Shown: piece by piece, positions 31,044 to 41,041 of the stretch
Layout: each line of letters begins with the position of its first letter
Position numbering within the stretch: the stretch's first letter is position 1
From: an uncultured Sphingomonadaceae bacterium
GTDB lineage: Bacteria > Pseudomonadota > Alphaproteobacteria > Sphingomonadales > Sphingomonadaceae
NCBI GenBank assembly: GCA_938050045.1
Contig: CALLJS010000013.1
Location: 62,001 to 126,000 of the forward strand
Length of the DNA stretch: 64,000 nucleotides
Direction of reading: 5' to 3'
Position numbers and translations under genes: made by a program
The notes under the pieces: model-generated
Database searches by the model: none
Told to the model about the DNA's origin: nothing
What the model saw: the letters and a program-made list of their open reading frames with translations, nothing else

Positions 31044-31386
31044 TCAATCTTCCCAATATCATATAATCATCACAACCGACATAATGTGAGAAAGTTAAAT
31101 AATTGTTGCTCTGCTCTTGAAGATTTATGCCCGTATGTGCTTTAATTTTAGGCTTTGACCCTAAAGATTATGAAATGCTATCATTGCTACCAATGCCTAA
31201 GTTCAAGCATCCTTGAAAATGAACCGATAATTGCAACGCGCAAGAGGAGAGCCGAATTTAGAATATTCGATTTAATATTAGCAATCGGTATGAAACAATT
31301 AATTCTGCTAAAATTTGTCAAACCATGGACATTATAATCAAGATTCTGTAACTCTGTAAATTAATTACAATCGAGGAATTTCTATA
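31044..31386. other. Intergenic region upstream of the XRE regulator
   Basis: A 343-bp AT-rich gap between the acidic protein and the regulator, which are divergent. Near the regulator start there is a TGTAA-N5-TTACA dyad at 31355-31369 and an extra TGTAA at 31348-31352. A 60-codon frame at 31155-31337 has no ribosome-binding site and is not called. Confidence 0.5.
31355..31369. promoter_or_regulatory. Candidate autoregulatory operator
   Basis: TGTAA (31355-31359) and TTACA (31365-31369) form a 5-bp inverted repeat with a 5-base spacer, 18 bp before the regulator ATG. Its position near the start codon fits repression by the adjacent DNA-binding protein, which is inference. Confidence 0.3.
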
Positions 31387-32790
31387 ATGGCAGAGAAAAA
31401 AATTTTCGCAGGTCATGGGCTTAGAAGGCTTAGACGAACGCTTGCTCTAACCCAAGTAGCGATGGCGGATTCTTTGGATATATCAGCTAGTTATTTAAAT
31501 CTTATAGAGCGTAATCAAAGGCCATTAACAGCGACTATCATCCTAAAATTAGTTTCCGCTTATGATTTTGATCCGCGCAGTTTAACCCATGATGAACCTG
31601 GCGGCGGAGAGGAATCGTTGCGGCGGCGGTTATCCGATGCCCTGTTTGATGATATTTCTATTGATAGAAGCCAGATGCAAGAATGGATGGCTGCGGCTCC
31701 CGATACTGCGCACGCTTTTGCGATGCTTTATGATGCCTATATTGCGGCGCCGAAAGCGGGCGTAGATAAGCAACCAAAGCCCGAACCCGTTCGAGCAGAG
31801 ATTGAAAGGTGGAATGGATATTTTGCCGATTTAGATATGATGGCAGAGGGTTTGGCCGATGAATTACGGCAAAGCTCGAATGATCTATATAATGCCATTT
31901 CAGAGAGATTGCGGATTAAACATCAAATAGTAGTCCGAATATTACCCTATGATGTGATGCCCAATTTATTGCGTCGGCTTGATTTGCACGCTCGGCAATT
32001 ACAAATTTCAGAAACATTATCTTCTTCGGGACGCTTATTTGCTCTGGCTAGTCAATTGGCGCAATTAGAGGCCGATGAACAGATAGATAATATGGTCAAA
32101 GGCGCTGGATTTGATGCGCGCGCTTGCGAACGCTTATTTCGCCGTCATTTAATATCTTATTTTGCCGCTGCTGTGCTTATGCCCTATCAAAGATTTTTAA
32201 AGCTGTGCGAATCTAGCGGATATGATGTAAATATTTTGCAACATCGTTTCGGCACTAGTTTTGAAATGGTGGCGCATCGTTTGACGAGTTTGCAACGCAT
32301 AGGCGAGCGAGGCTTGCCATTTTTTATGATGAGGCTTGATCGCGCTGGCCAAGTTTCAAAGCGTTATTCAGGGGCTAGCAAATCTCCGTTAATAGAGGGC
32401 GATCAACGATGTCCATTATGGAATATTCATGATGCACCCAAAATGCCAGGACGGATTATCGCACAAATGATAGCGTTAGAGGATGGGTCTAAATGGTTCA
32501 CAATAGCGTCTTCGCATTATAAAAATGACCGATTAATGACGGTGAGGGGTTATGATGATAATCGAACCGAATTTACTATTGTGCTGGGCTTAAAAGCCGA
32601 ATTTGCCAAAAAAATGTCCATTACAGCGGGTTTGGATATAGATGGAGGTAATTATCAATCGATCGGATTAGGCTGTAAATTATGCACTATCCAAGATTGC
32701 GCGCAACGATCAGCAGCCCCCAATGATAAATTATTGGTGTTTAATGAAAGAGAGAGAGAAATAACTCCATTTTCATTTGTGGACGATTAG
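31387..32790 (+). CDS. XRE regulator of the RamB/ScfR type (DUF2083)
   Basis: Cytoplasmic transcription regulator with an N-terminal Cro/CI-type HTH (about residues 11-65), a middle IrrE/peptidase M78-like domain and a C-terminal DUF2083 region. The tail has conserved cysteines at 430, 433 and 438 (CKLCTIQDC). The HExxH motif of true M78 peptidases is not seen. Known relatives control acetate, glyoxylate or propionate metabolism and sense acyl-CoA-type signals. Here it lies upstream of the sugar transferase operon, not of metabolic genes. AGGAA precedes the ATG. Confidence 0.85.
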   Translation: MAEKKIFAGHGLRRLRRTLALTQVAMADSLDISASYLNLIERNQRPLTATIILKLVSAYDFDPRSLTHDEPGGGEESLRRRLSDALFDDISIDRSQMQEWMAAAPDTAHAFAMLYDAYIAAPKAGVDKQPKPEPVRAEIERWNGYFADLDMMAEGLADELRQSSNDLYNAISERLRIKHQIVVRILPYDVMPNLLRRLDLHARQLQISETLSSSGRLFALASQLAQLEADEQIDNMVKGAGFDARACERLFRRHLISYFAAAVLMPYQRFLKLCESSGYDVNILQHRFGTSFEMVAHRLTSLQRIGERGLPFFMMRLDRAGQVSKRYSGASKSPLIEGDQRCPLWNIHDAPKMPGRIIAQMIALEDGSKWFTIASSHYKNDRLMTVRGYDDNRTEFTIVLGLKAEFAKKMSITAGLDIDGGNYQSIGLGCKLCTIQDCAQRSAAPNDKLLVFNEREREITPFSFVDD

Positions 32791-32915
32791 CCTTGTTATG
32801 AAACATTTCTATTACATTGATTTATTTTATTTTTAACCTAAGTTGTAAAATTAATCGACACTAAACTATTTGACGCTATCATAGCATTAGAAACAAATAA
32901 GATTGGTAGGTCTTT

Positions 32916-34304
32916 GTGATAAGATTATTCAAACATTATATCCCTTATCCTGTTATCTTTCTGGGGATTGTTGATTTGTTGCTCTTGCTGGTAGCGGGCG
33001 AAGTTGCTTGGGTATTGCGGGCTAATCAAATTGGTATGAATATTGATTATATTGGCAATCGTATATTGCCTTTATCATTATTTTCCGTATCGGTGCTGGT
33101 CGCTAGCCTATCAACGGGTGTGTATAGCGCGCAATCTTTGCAATCATTACGATTTGCAATAGCGCGGATCATAGTGGCAATTTCTCTGGGTGTGATTTTC
33201 CAGTCTGTATTGGCTTTTATGATGCCGGGGTCCACATTATGGCGGTCTAATCTATTATACGCCATGGGATTTGCATTTTTATTCCTATCGACCAACCGCA
33301 TGATATTAGGGTCTGCATTGGGCGCAGAGGGATTTAAAAGACGATTGTTGATATTGGGCGCAGGTTCAAGAGCGCAACGCATTAAAGATTTGGAATCCAA
33401 AGCGGGCTCAGGCTTTATTGTTACAGGCTATATCGCCATGAGCGAGGCCAAAAAGGTTGTTCCAGAAGCCATCAATCGCGATGCCATTTATAATCTATCC
33501 GATTTTGTAGTAAAAATGGCAGCCAGTGAAGTTGTTTTGGCCCTAGAAGAACGCCGCAACGCATTGCCATTATCGGATCTTTTGCGCATCAAAACTACTG
33601 GCGTTCATGTGAATGACCTGTCTACATTTTTAGAAAGAGAAACAGGACGTGTCGATCTGGATAGCGTCAACCCAAGTTGGCTTATTTTCTCTGATGGGTT
33701 TTCGGCAGGTCGCAGAATTTCAAGCTTTACCAAACGTATTTTTGATATATTGGCTAGTCTGATATTGCTCACCATATCGGCGCCCATCATCGCCTTTTTT
33801 GGGCTATTGGTAAAAATGGAAAGCAAAGGCCCTGCTTTTTATAGGCAGACCAGAATAGGCCTTTTTGGTCAGGAATATAACATCATAAAGCTGCGCTCTA
33901 TGCGCCAAGATGCAGAGATGGATGGCAAGGCTATTTGGGCTAGCGAAGATGATCCGCGCATCACCATGATAGGGAAATTTATTCGGATGACCCGAATTGA
34001 TGAATTACCGCAAACTTGGAGCGTCTTAAAAGGTGAAATGAGTTTTGTTGGCCCGCGACCAGAGCGGCCTGAATTTGTGTCCGAGCTGGAAGATAAAATA
34101 AAATATTATGCGGAACGGCATATGGTAAAACCAGGCATTACCGGATGGGCACAAATCAATTATCCTTATGGGGCGTCTATTGATGATAGCCGTCAAAAGT
34201 TAGAATATGACCTCTATTATGCCAAAAACTACACTCCATTTTTAGATTTATTAATATTATTGCAAACGGTTCGTGTTGTGCTTTGGCCTGAAGGCGCGAG
34301 ATAA
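32916..34304 (+). CDS. Exopolysaccharide sugar transferase (PEP-CTERM-associated type)
   Basis: Polyprenyl-phosphate sugar-1-phosphate transferase that starts exopolysaccharide repeat units at the inner membrane. Several N-terminal helices (about 1-130) and a nucleotide-binding-like middle domain (LLILGAGSRAQRI) precede the C-terminal catalytic domain. That domain has KRIFDILAS, RQTRIGLFGQEYNIIKLRSM, the RIDELPQ catalytic region and SFVGPRPERPEF. The start is GTG at 32916 with GGTAGG upstream. It is 3 bp from prsK and heads that operon. Confidence 0.9.
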   Translation: MIRLFKHYIPYPVIFLGIVDLLLLLVAGEVAWVLRANQIGMNIDYIGNRILPLSLFSVSVLVASLSTGVYSAQSLQSLRFAIARIIVAISLGVIFQSVLAFMMPGSTLWRSNLLYAMGFAFLFLSTNRMILGSALGAEGFKRRLLILGAGSRAQRIKDLESKAGSGFIVTGYIAMSEAKKVVPEAINRDAIYNLSDFVVKMAASEVVLALEERRNALPLSDLLRIKTTGVHVNDLSTFLERETGRVDLDSVNPSWLIFSDGFSAGRRISSFTKRIFDILASLILLTISAPIIAFFGLLVKMESKGPAFYRQTRIGLFGQEYNIIKLRSMRQDAEMDGKAIWASEDDPRITMIGKFIRMTRIDELPQTWSVLKGEMSFVGPRPERPEFVSELEDKIKYYAERHMVKPGITGWAQINYPYGASIDDSRQKLEYDLYYAKNYTPFLDLLILLQTVRVVLWPEGAR

Positions 34305-34307
34305 TCA

Positions 34308-36431
34308 ATGAACGATATAATCTCAATGCTTGGATATTGGGGGCATATAACTGTTGCCTTTTTATACATTGCTTTGGCGGTTTGGATTTTTCATCGTCAC
34401 GGTTTATCCAATAAGCAGCAATTATTTTTACTGATAGGGCTTTCGCTCACTTCTGCATGGGGTTTTGTCGTCAGTTTAACGGGTAGCAGCAGCCTCTTTG
34501 CTTATCTATCAGAATCTGCGCGAAATTTGGGATGGCTATTATTCTTATATGGTTTACTCAAAAGCGGTGATGGGCGAGAGCAGCCCAAAAGCTTAAATTA
34601 TATATATTTCTCTCTATTTGCGGTTCTTATTTTTCAAACAATCGTTGATCTGTTGATGACCAAGGTAGATTTATCGGCGGATGCAATAATTTTGGTCAAT
34701 TATTCATCCTTTATTTTCCGTATGTTATTTGCTGCTGGTGCTTTAGTAGCGGTGCACAATCTCTATACAGTATCGGCCCCCAATGCCCGGTGGGGTATAA
34801 GCCTTCCTATGGCGGCGCTGGCTGCTTTATGGACGTATGATTTGAATCTCTTCACGATAAGTTATTTAACGCAAGCAGTATCATTCGAATTGGTTCAAAT
34901 GCGCGGTTTTGCTATGACATTGTTAGCACCAATATTCATAGCAGCCACTTTACGAAATTCTGAATTGCGTTTGCGATTATCCCGAACCGTAGCATTTCAG
35001 TCGGTATCCTTATTCGTTATCGGCGGATATTTGATTGTGATGGTCTTGCTCAATACTTTGATAGAATTAATCGGCGGTGACTATGCAAGGCTCACGCAAA
35101 GCAGTGTGGTTTTTGCGATGACTATCATTGCATTATTGGTGCTACCATCGGGTCAATTTAGGGCTTGGTTTAAGGTAAAGCTGGCGAAAAATTTCTTCCA
35201 ACATCGCTATGATTATCGCTCAGAATGGATGCGTTTTGCCGATACAATCGGTTTTTCGGGGCATGATACGACCTTTCATGAGCGAGTCATAAAATCTATG
35301 GCTGATATATTGGAATGTCCCAGCGGTTTATTGCTAACACCATCATCGAGCGGGCAATTAATGCTGCAAATGCGATGGAACTGGTCATCCGCTGATGTTC
35401 CATCAAACCCAGGCACACAATATATGGTCGAATTTTTTGAATCGACGAACCATATTGTCATTATGGATGAAGCAAGAGCGGGAAAAGATGATCGCTGTGA
35501 TCCGCGCGCTTTGCCGCAATGGTTGTTTGATGAACCTAACGCATGGTTAATAGTGCCATTGGTTCATTTCGGAAAATTAACTGGGATCATGGTGTTGGCG
35601 AAACCCAGAATAGCATGGACTATCGATTGGGAAGATATGGATATGCTGCGCGTGGTCAGTCGGCAATTGGGTAGCTATTTGGCCGAAGCGGATAGCCAGA
35701 AAAAATTGATCGAAGGACAGCAATTTGACCAATTTAATCGGCGTTTTGCCTTTGTGATGCACGATATTAAAAATCTGGTTAGCCAGTTGAGTATATTATC
35801 ACGCAATGCAGAGAAACATGCCGATAAACCAGAGTTTAGAGATGATATGGTTGATACTTTGCAATCCTCTGTTGGAAAAATGAACGAGCTGTTGGCCCGC
35901 TTGTCACAACATAATAAAGTAAAACATAATTTGCCAAAATTTTACGAAGTTGAACCCGTTGTTTTACAAGCGTTGAAACCCAAAAGATTAATCCATCCTA
36001 TCGAGAGCGAATTTGAGCCAGATTTATGCGCTATATTTGATCCAGTACGATTGGAAGCGGCGATAACGCATTTGGTTCAAAATGCTATTGAAGCTAGCGC
36101 AAACCAAGCCTCTATTAAGGTGGTTGGGAACAGGCAAGGCGATATGGTTACTATTCAGATAATAGACCATGGCTGCGGTATGAGCGAGAGCTTTGTATCA
36201 GATGAATTATTCAAACCCTTTGAATCAAGCAAGAGCGGTGGTTTTGGAATAGGGGCTTATGAATCTATGTCATTGATTGAAACTATGGGCGGTAATCTGC
36301 GCGTTGAGAGCATATTAGGAAAAGGAACCCGTTTCACTATCTCTTTACCCATTTCTGCTAAGATTAAAGAGAGCCAAGAGACTATCTCGGTCGAAGATGA
36401 AACTCAATATAATGTCAGTAAAGGTGCGTAA
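34308..36431 (+). CDS. prsK: PEP-CTERM system sensor histidine kinase PrsK
   Basis: Membrane sensor kinase. The first about 290 residues hold some eight hydrophobic helices, followed by a GAF-like domain (about 320-460). The kinase core has the H-box HDIKN with His485, an N-box NAIEAS from residue 592, G1 DHGCGM from 620 and a GGFGIGAY G2 loop. It lies 2 bp before prsR, its likely partner. The family is known from organisms with exosortase/PEP-CTERM and exopolysaccharide loci; the stimulus is unknown. Confidence 0.9.
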   Translation: MNDIISMLGYWGHITVAFLYIALAVWIFHRHGLSNKQQLFLLIGLSLTSAWGFVVSLTGSSSLFAYLSESARNLGWLLFLYGLLKSGDGREQPKSLNYIYFSLFAVLIFQTIVDLLMTKVDLSADAIILVNYSSFIFRMLFAAGALVAVHNLYTVSAPNARWGISLPMAALAALWTYDLNLFTISYLTQAVSFELVQMRGFAMTLLAPIFIAATLRNSELRLRLSRTVAFQSVSLFVIGGYLIVMVLLNTLIELIGGDYARLTQSSVVFAMTIIALLVLPSGQFRAWFKVKLAKNFFQHRYDYRSEWMRFADTIGFSGHDTTFHERVIKSMADILECPSGLLLTPSSSGQLMLQMRWNWSSADVPSNPGTQYMVEFFESTNHIVIMDEARAGKDDRCDPRALPQWLFDEPNAWLIVPLVHFGKLTGIMVLAKPRIAWTIDWEDMDMLRVVSRQLGSYLAEADSQKKLIEGQQFDQFNRRFAFVMHDIKNLVSQLSILSRNAEKHADKPEFRDDMVDTLQSSVGKMNELLARLSQHNKVKHNLPKFYEVEPVVLQALKPKRLIHPIESEFEPDLCAIFDPVRLEAAITHLVQNAIEASANQASIKVVGNRQGDMVTIQIIDHGCGMSESFVSDELFKPFESSKSGGFGIGAYESMSLIETMGGNLRVESILGKGTRFTISLPISAKIKESQETISVEDETQYNVSKGA

Positions 36432-36433
36432 TT

Positions 36434-37810
36434 ATGCCTGATAAAAAAATGAAAGCGATGCCTAAATTATTAATTGTAGAAGATGATTTGGGGCTCCAGA
36501 AACAATTAAAATGGTCTTATGAAGATTTTGAGGTCTTTACCGCAGGAAATAAAGAAGAAGCACTGACTATTTTGCGCGCACAAGAACCAGATGTGGTGAC
36601 ATTGGATTTAGGTTTGCCGCCTGATCCAGATGGCGCATCAGAAGGCTTTGCAGCATTAGAAGAAATGCTCAAATTAATGCCGCAGCTCAAAATCATTGTG
36701 GCTTCTGGGCATAGCGAACCAGACAGTGCGATGCGAGCAGTGGCGGCGGGTGCTTGGGACTTTTATCAGAAACCTGTGGATATTGACGAGCTGCATTTGA
36801 TCGTGAGCCGCGCTTTGCATGTGCATCAATTAGAACAAAAAAATGAAAAACAGCTCAACCAAGATGTCGGAAAAGAGACATTATTGGGCAGTATCATTAG
36901 CGGCTCGCCTGAAATGACTAAGGTGGCCAGAACGATAGAACGTGTCTCTAGGACAAATGCATCGGTAATGCTGCTTGGCTCTAGCGGTACTGGTAAAGAA
37001 TTATTGGCCAATGGTTTGCACAATAGCAGCGAACGTCATGACAAACCTTTTATCGCTATTAATTGCGGGGCGATACCAGAAAATTTACTCGAATCTGAAT
37101 TATTTGGTCATGAAAAAGGGGCCTTTACAGGAGCGGTAAAAACTACAGAAGGGAAGATTGAGCAAGCCAATGGCGGTACTTTATTTTTGGATGAAGTTGG
37201 TGATATTCCATTACCGTTACAGGTTAAATTGTTGCGTTTCCTTCAAGAGCGCAATGTTGAGCGCATTGGCGGCCGCAAATTGATCCCAGTCGATGTGCGT
37301 GTAGTTTGCGCGACCCATCGTAATTTGAATCAAATGATTACCGAAAAAACTTTTCGCGATGATCTTTATTACCGCTTGGCAGAGATTATTGTGAACATAC
37401 CCAGTTTGAACGAGCGAACGGGGGATGCGATTTTATTGGCTAAGCATTTTCTCAAAAAATTCGCATCTGAAATGAACCCAGTTGTCAAAGGTTTTCGGCC
37501 AGACGCTTTGAGCGCAATCGATATGTGGGAATGGCCGGGCAATGTGCGCGAGCTTGAAAATACAATAAAACGCGCTGTTATTATGGCCGATGATAATATG
37601 ATTTCTGTCGATGATCTGGCGTTAGAGGAAGATGCAGATGAGATGGATGATTTTATTAATCTAAAAGCGGCTAGAGAATTGGCCGATAGGCGCGCTATAA
37701 AAAGAGCTATTTCTAGAACGGAAGGCAATATCTCTAATGCAGCTAAATTATTAGGTATCAGCAGACCAACGCTATATGATTTATTAAAACAATATCAGAT
37801 GCAGGAATAA
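36434..37810 (+). CDS. prsR: PEP-CTERM box response regulator PrsR (sigma-54 activator)
   Basis: NtrC-type response regulator. The receiver domain has Asp14-16 acid pocket residues and the phospho-acceptor Asp58. The AAA+ domain has Walker A GSSGTGKE at 182-189, the sigma-54-contacting GAFTGA at 229-234 and Walker B LFLDEVGD at 250-257. A Fis-type HTH closes the protein (about 421-458). It should be phosphorylated by PrsK and activate sigma-54 promoters of exopolysaccharide or PEP-CTERM genes; no clear -24/-12 promoter was found in the window. Confidence 0.93.
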   Translation: MPDKKMKAMPKLLIVEDDLGLQKQLKWSYEDFEVFTAGNKEEALTILRAQEPDVVTLDLGLPPDPDGASEGFAALEEMLKLMPQLKIIVASGHSEPDSAMRAVAAGAWDFYQKPVDIDELHLIVSRALHVHQLEQKNEKQLNQDVGKETLLGSIISGSPEMTKVARTIERVSRTNASVMLLGSSGTGKELLANGLHNSSERHDKPFIAINCGAIPENLLESELFGHEKGAFTGAVKTTEGKIEQANGGTLFLDEVGDIPLPLQVKLLRFLQERNVERIGGRKLIPVDVRVVCATHRNLNQMITEKTFRDDLYYRLAEIIVNIPSLNERTGDAILLAKHFLKKFASEMNPVVKGFRPDALSAIDMWEWPGNVRELENTIKRAVIMADDNMISVDDLALEEDADEMDDFINLKAARELADRRAIKRAISRTEGNISNAAKLLGISRPTLYDLLKQYQMQE

Positions 37811-37812
37811 TT

Positions 37813-39858
37813 ATGCCGCGTCGTTATCGTACTGGTAAATCGTCTAGAAAGCGTATCATTCGGGAAATTAAAGAGACCGCATCGCTGACTCTTACTGTGA
37901 TGTTTGCCAGCGCTTTGATATTATTTTTGGGTTGGAAATTATGGGGCTATACTGGCGGTAATGATCGCGAACAAGCAGAAGAATATTTTGCAGAAGCCAA
38001 ACCCTATATACAAAATAATAATTACAGAGCGGCGAAGCTTATATTGAAAAAATCGGTGCAATCAGACACGAGTTGGCCGGCAGCAAAGATAGAGCTGGCC
38101 GATGTTAGTTTGATGTTATTTGATGCTGCTGAGGCAAAGAATGAATTATTATCCGTAAAAAATATGGACGTTGATAGTGGGCGTATTAATTATCTGCTCG
38201 GAAAAGCGCATTGGTTGCTTGGCGAATATGATGATGCCAAAACAGCGCTGACGCGAGAGAATATAGCGGCTGAATCTTACGCTGATGCGCAGCGTATTTT
38301 GGGGCGCGTTTTGATGGAGGTTGGCGATATTGATGCTTCGCGACAAGCATTTGATAGAGCCGTTGATAAAACGCCAAAAAATAGCATGTTATGGACGGAT
38401 ATTGCGCGTTTTCGTTTTGTATTAGGCGATCAAAAAGCGGCTATAGAGGCCGTAGAATATGCCGTTGAGCTAGATCAAAATAATATAAGAGCATTAGAAT
38501 TTAGGGGGCGGATGGTGCGTTCTCAATTCGGGCTATTAGCGGCATTACCTTGGTTTGAACGAGCTTTGGACATTAGTCCTGACGATATTCCTATCTTAAT
38601 CGAATATGCAACAACTCTTGGCGATGCTGGCCGAGCCACCGATATGCTAAAAATATCACGCGAGATATTAGAATTAGAGCCGCAAAGCGGCATGGCATAT
38701 TTCATGCAGGCAACGATTGCTGCGCGCGCGCGCAAATATGGATTAGCCCGCCGATTATTAGCCCGCGCGGACTATCAGAGAGACAAGCTTCCTGCGGGAT
38801 TATTATTATCAGCAATCGTGGAATATGAATTGCAAAACTATAATTTAGCCATCAAGAAATTTCGTAAATTGTTGGCTCTACAACCCAATAATAGAAGCGC
38901 ACTCAAACTCTTATCTGCGAGCTATTATAGAGCAGGTGAATTTGACCAGGCCTATAAAAATATAATGCGTTTCATGAACAAACATGGCGCTGATAGTTAT
39001 AGCAATATTATAGCAGCTCGTTCTCTTGAGTCGATGGATAATAGAGGCGATGCAGCGACTTATCTCAACAGAATGAAGCATAATCAAGCGGCTGGAATTT
39101 CGCTTGTAAAAGAAGATGGTGATTTTGACGAGATACAGAAGGTTGCGCTTGAAAATCCCGATAGAGCAGATTTAATCATTCCTTATATTAGAGCTTTGCT
39201 GGAGCGCGGTAATAAGGTTGGTGCGCTTAATTTTGCACGTTCATTATTAGCCAAAAATCCTGGTGTCGCCGATGCGTATATTTTGGTGGGTGATATACAA
39301 ATTCGCAATAATAATATTAATACCGCCCTAAAATATTTTAACGATGCGCGTTCGATAAAATTTGAACAATCATTGATGCTTCGATTGGTCGATGCCTATC
39401 GCAGAGCCAAAAATTATGATGCAGCAAGGGAGACATTATTATCTTATTTGTCCAATAATCCGCGCGATCTTATGGCGCAAAAATTAATCGCAGATACGTA
39501 TATGGAATTGGGTGATGCAGCTCAATCTATATTTTGGCTAGAATCTATCAGAGACCGTATTGGATATAATGACACTATTATCTTGACGAAATTAGCACGC
39601 AGTTATGTGGCTTTTGGTCAATTAGATGAGGCTGTAAGAATGGCAAAAATTGCTTATGATATAAACCCGTTCAATGTCGATACGACGCGCGTTTATGGTT
39701 TTACCTTATTGGAACAGGGCGTCAACAGCAGCGCAGCCGTTGAATTACTCGAAAAAGCCCAAAAATTATTGCCCAATGATGAAGGCATAGGCCAAGAGCT
39801 GGAACAGGCCCGCAATTTGGACAAAAAATTAGAAGAAAAAGATAAGCAGGACGCTTGA
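37813..39858 (+). CDS. TPR protein of the prsK/prsR operon
   Basis: A 681-residue protein with a basic N-terminus, one membrane segment (about residues 25-48) and TPR repeats through the rest. Examples are DDAKTALTRENIAAESYADAQ-type and NLAIKKFRKLLALQPNN units. By position it corresponds to the TPR component (PrsT-like) of PEP-CTERM loci. However, it lacks a lipobox and appears shorter than the family model as I remember it, so the symbol is withheld. It probably scaffolds envelope polysaccharide or protein sorting. Confidence 0.8.
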   Translation: MPRRYRTGKSSRKRIIREIKETASLTLTVMFASALILFLGWKLWGYTGGNDREQAEEYFAEAKPYIQNNNYRAAKLILKKSVQSDTSWPAAKIELADVSLMLFDAAEAKNELLSVKNMDVDSGRINYLLGKAHWLLGEYDDAKTALTRENIAAESYADAQRILGRVLMEVGDIDASRQAFDRAVDKTPKNSMLWTDIARFRFVLGDQKAAIEAVEYAVELDQNNIRALEFRGRMVRSQFGLLAALPWFERALDISPDDIPILIEYATTLGDAGRATDMLKISREILELEPQSGMAYFMQATIAARARKYGLARRLLARADYQRDKLPAGLLLSAIVEYELQNYNLAIKKFRKLLALQPNNRSALKLLSASYYRAGEFDQAYKNIMRFMNKHGADSYSNIIAARSLESMDNRGDAATYLNRMKHNQAAGISLVKEDGDFDEIQKVALENPDRADLIIPYIRALLERGNKVGALNFARSLLAKNPGVADAYILVGDIQIRNNNINTALKYFNDARSIKFEQSLMLRLVDAYRRAKNYDAARETLLSYLSNNPRDLMAQKLIADTYMELGDAAQSIFWLESIRDRIGYNDTIILTKLARSYVAFGQLDEAVRMAKIAYDINPFNVDTTRVYGFTLLEQGVNSSAAVELLEKAQKLLPNDEGIGQELEQARNLDKKLEEKDKQDA

Positions 39859-39868
39859 TACACACAAA

Positions 39869-40213
39869 TTAATATATTTCGCTTTTTATCAAATCATCAG
39901 CCGATAGGCCTATACGGCGCATGTGCTGTTTAATATCGGGCCAAATATTATCAATAAAATTTTGACGCTCATCCGCTTTTAATTTTTGAACCGCACCATT
40001 GGCTACAAATAATCCCACACCGCGTTTTACCGTCACGAGGCCGCGATCTTGAAACAATTGATAAGCCTTGGCAACCGTTAACGGGTTGGCGCCTTGTTCA
40101 TGCGCAAAAGCACGAACCGATGGCAATAAATCACCATCTTTATATTTCCCATCCAATATGGCATGAGAAATAGTCTCAAATAGTTTAAGATACACGGGTT
40201 GCTTATTATGCAT
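39869..40213 (-). CDS. GntR family regulator, YtrA type
   Basis: Short 114-residue GntR regulator with an N-terminal winged helix (about residues 1-75; GDLLPSVRAFAHEQGANPLTVAKAYQ-like core) and a brief C-terminal dimerisation part, the YtrA subfamily layout. These usually repress small transport operons and themselves. An 11-bp palindrome TCAAG-T-CTTGA lies at 40246-40256, 33 bp upstream of the start, a candidate site. No ABC transporter is adjacent. Confidence 0.9.
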   Translation of the reverse strand: MHNKQPVYLKLFETISHAILDGKYKDGDLLPSVRAFAHEQGANPLTVAKAYQLFQDRGLVTVKRGVGLFVANGAVQKLKADERQNFIDNIWPDIKQHMRRIGLSADDLIKSEIY

Positions 40214-40290
40214 AGTGCATCAGTGCCATAATACAGTAGGGCGGGTCAAGTCTTGAATATGAAAACTATATTGGTGCAGCTTTGGCACAA

Positions 40291-40860
40291 TCACCAATGG
40301 GATATATGCTCATGCGCTATTGGTCTTGGGCGTTCTATTAATTCTGTGTCCGAGGTTCCTAAATAGAAAAAGCCTGCAATTTTTTCATGCGTCTCGCAAA
40401 AGCTTTGGCGAATAGTTTCGTGATAAGCGGGCCAACCGGTAATCCAACTTCCAACAAAGCCATGGATATGCGCTGCATGTAGAAAGTTCATGCCCACAGC
40501 ACCAGCACTCAATAATTGTTCAAATATTGGGATTTTGCTCTGTTTGGGAGAATATATCATAATTACCAAGCTTGGTGCATAAGATGCCATTTTGCAGGCT
40601 GTTTCGATTTGATTATCGCTAGCCGATGGACAATCTTGTAAAAATACTTGGGCCAATAAGGCTTTGAAATCTTTGCGGCGTTCATCGTCAATGATGATAA
40701 ACCGCCAAGGGGCTAATTTACCATGATCGGGCGTGCGCAGTGCCATTTCTATCATTGCATATATTGTTTCTGTGTCAGGGGTAGGGGCTATCATTTGCGC
40801 AGGACGCCCTGAACGGCGCGTGGCAAAATAGGATGAGAGATTAGAGCGATTGTTGAACAT
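40291..40860 (-). CDS. Nitroreductase family protein
   Basis: FMN-dependent oxidoreductase of the nitroreductase superfamily, YdjA-like, 189 residues. RRSGRPAQMIAP and RTPDHGKLAPWRFIII near the N-terminus bind FMN; GSWITGWPAY and GFFYLGTSD mark the C-terminal half. The physiological substrate is unknown. It lies upstream of the GntR gene on the same strand and may be co-transcribed with it. Confidence 0.9.
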   Translation of the reverse strand: MFNNRSNLSSYFATRRSGRPAQMIAPTPDTETIYAMIEMALRTPDHGKLAPWRFIIIDDERRKDFKALLAQVFLQDCPSASDNQIETACKMASYAPSLVIMIYSPKQSKIPIFEQLLSAGAVGMNFLHAAHIHGFVGSWITGWPAYHETIRQSFCETHEKIAGFFYLGTSDTELIERPRPIAHEHISHW

Positions 40861-41041
40861 TAGGTTGCATCTAGCAAATTATCGAATGTTTAATCCATAG
40901 AAATGTCACAATGCAGGTTAATTATAATAAAATTAGGTGCATTTGTAATTATTGCGCTTCACACGCGCGATTTTTTGATTAGGTTGAGGGAATCGCAAAA
41001 TTATAACTGATTTTACAAAAGTCAGAAATTGGGGAGTATTT

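Noticed and set aside
31155-31337. 60-codon frame in the regulator upstream region
   Set aside because: No Shine-Dalgarno sequence and composition like the surrounding non-coding DNA.
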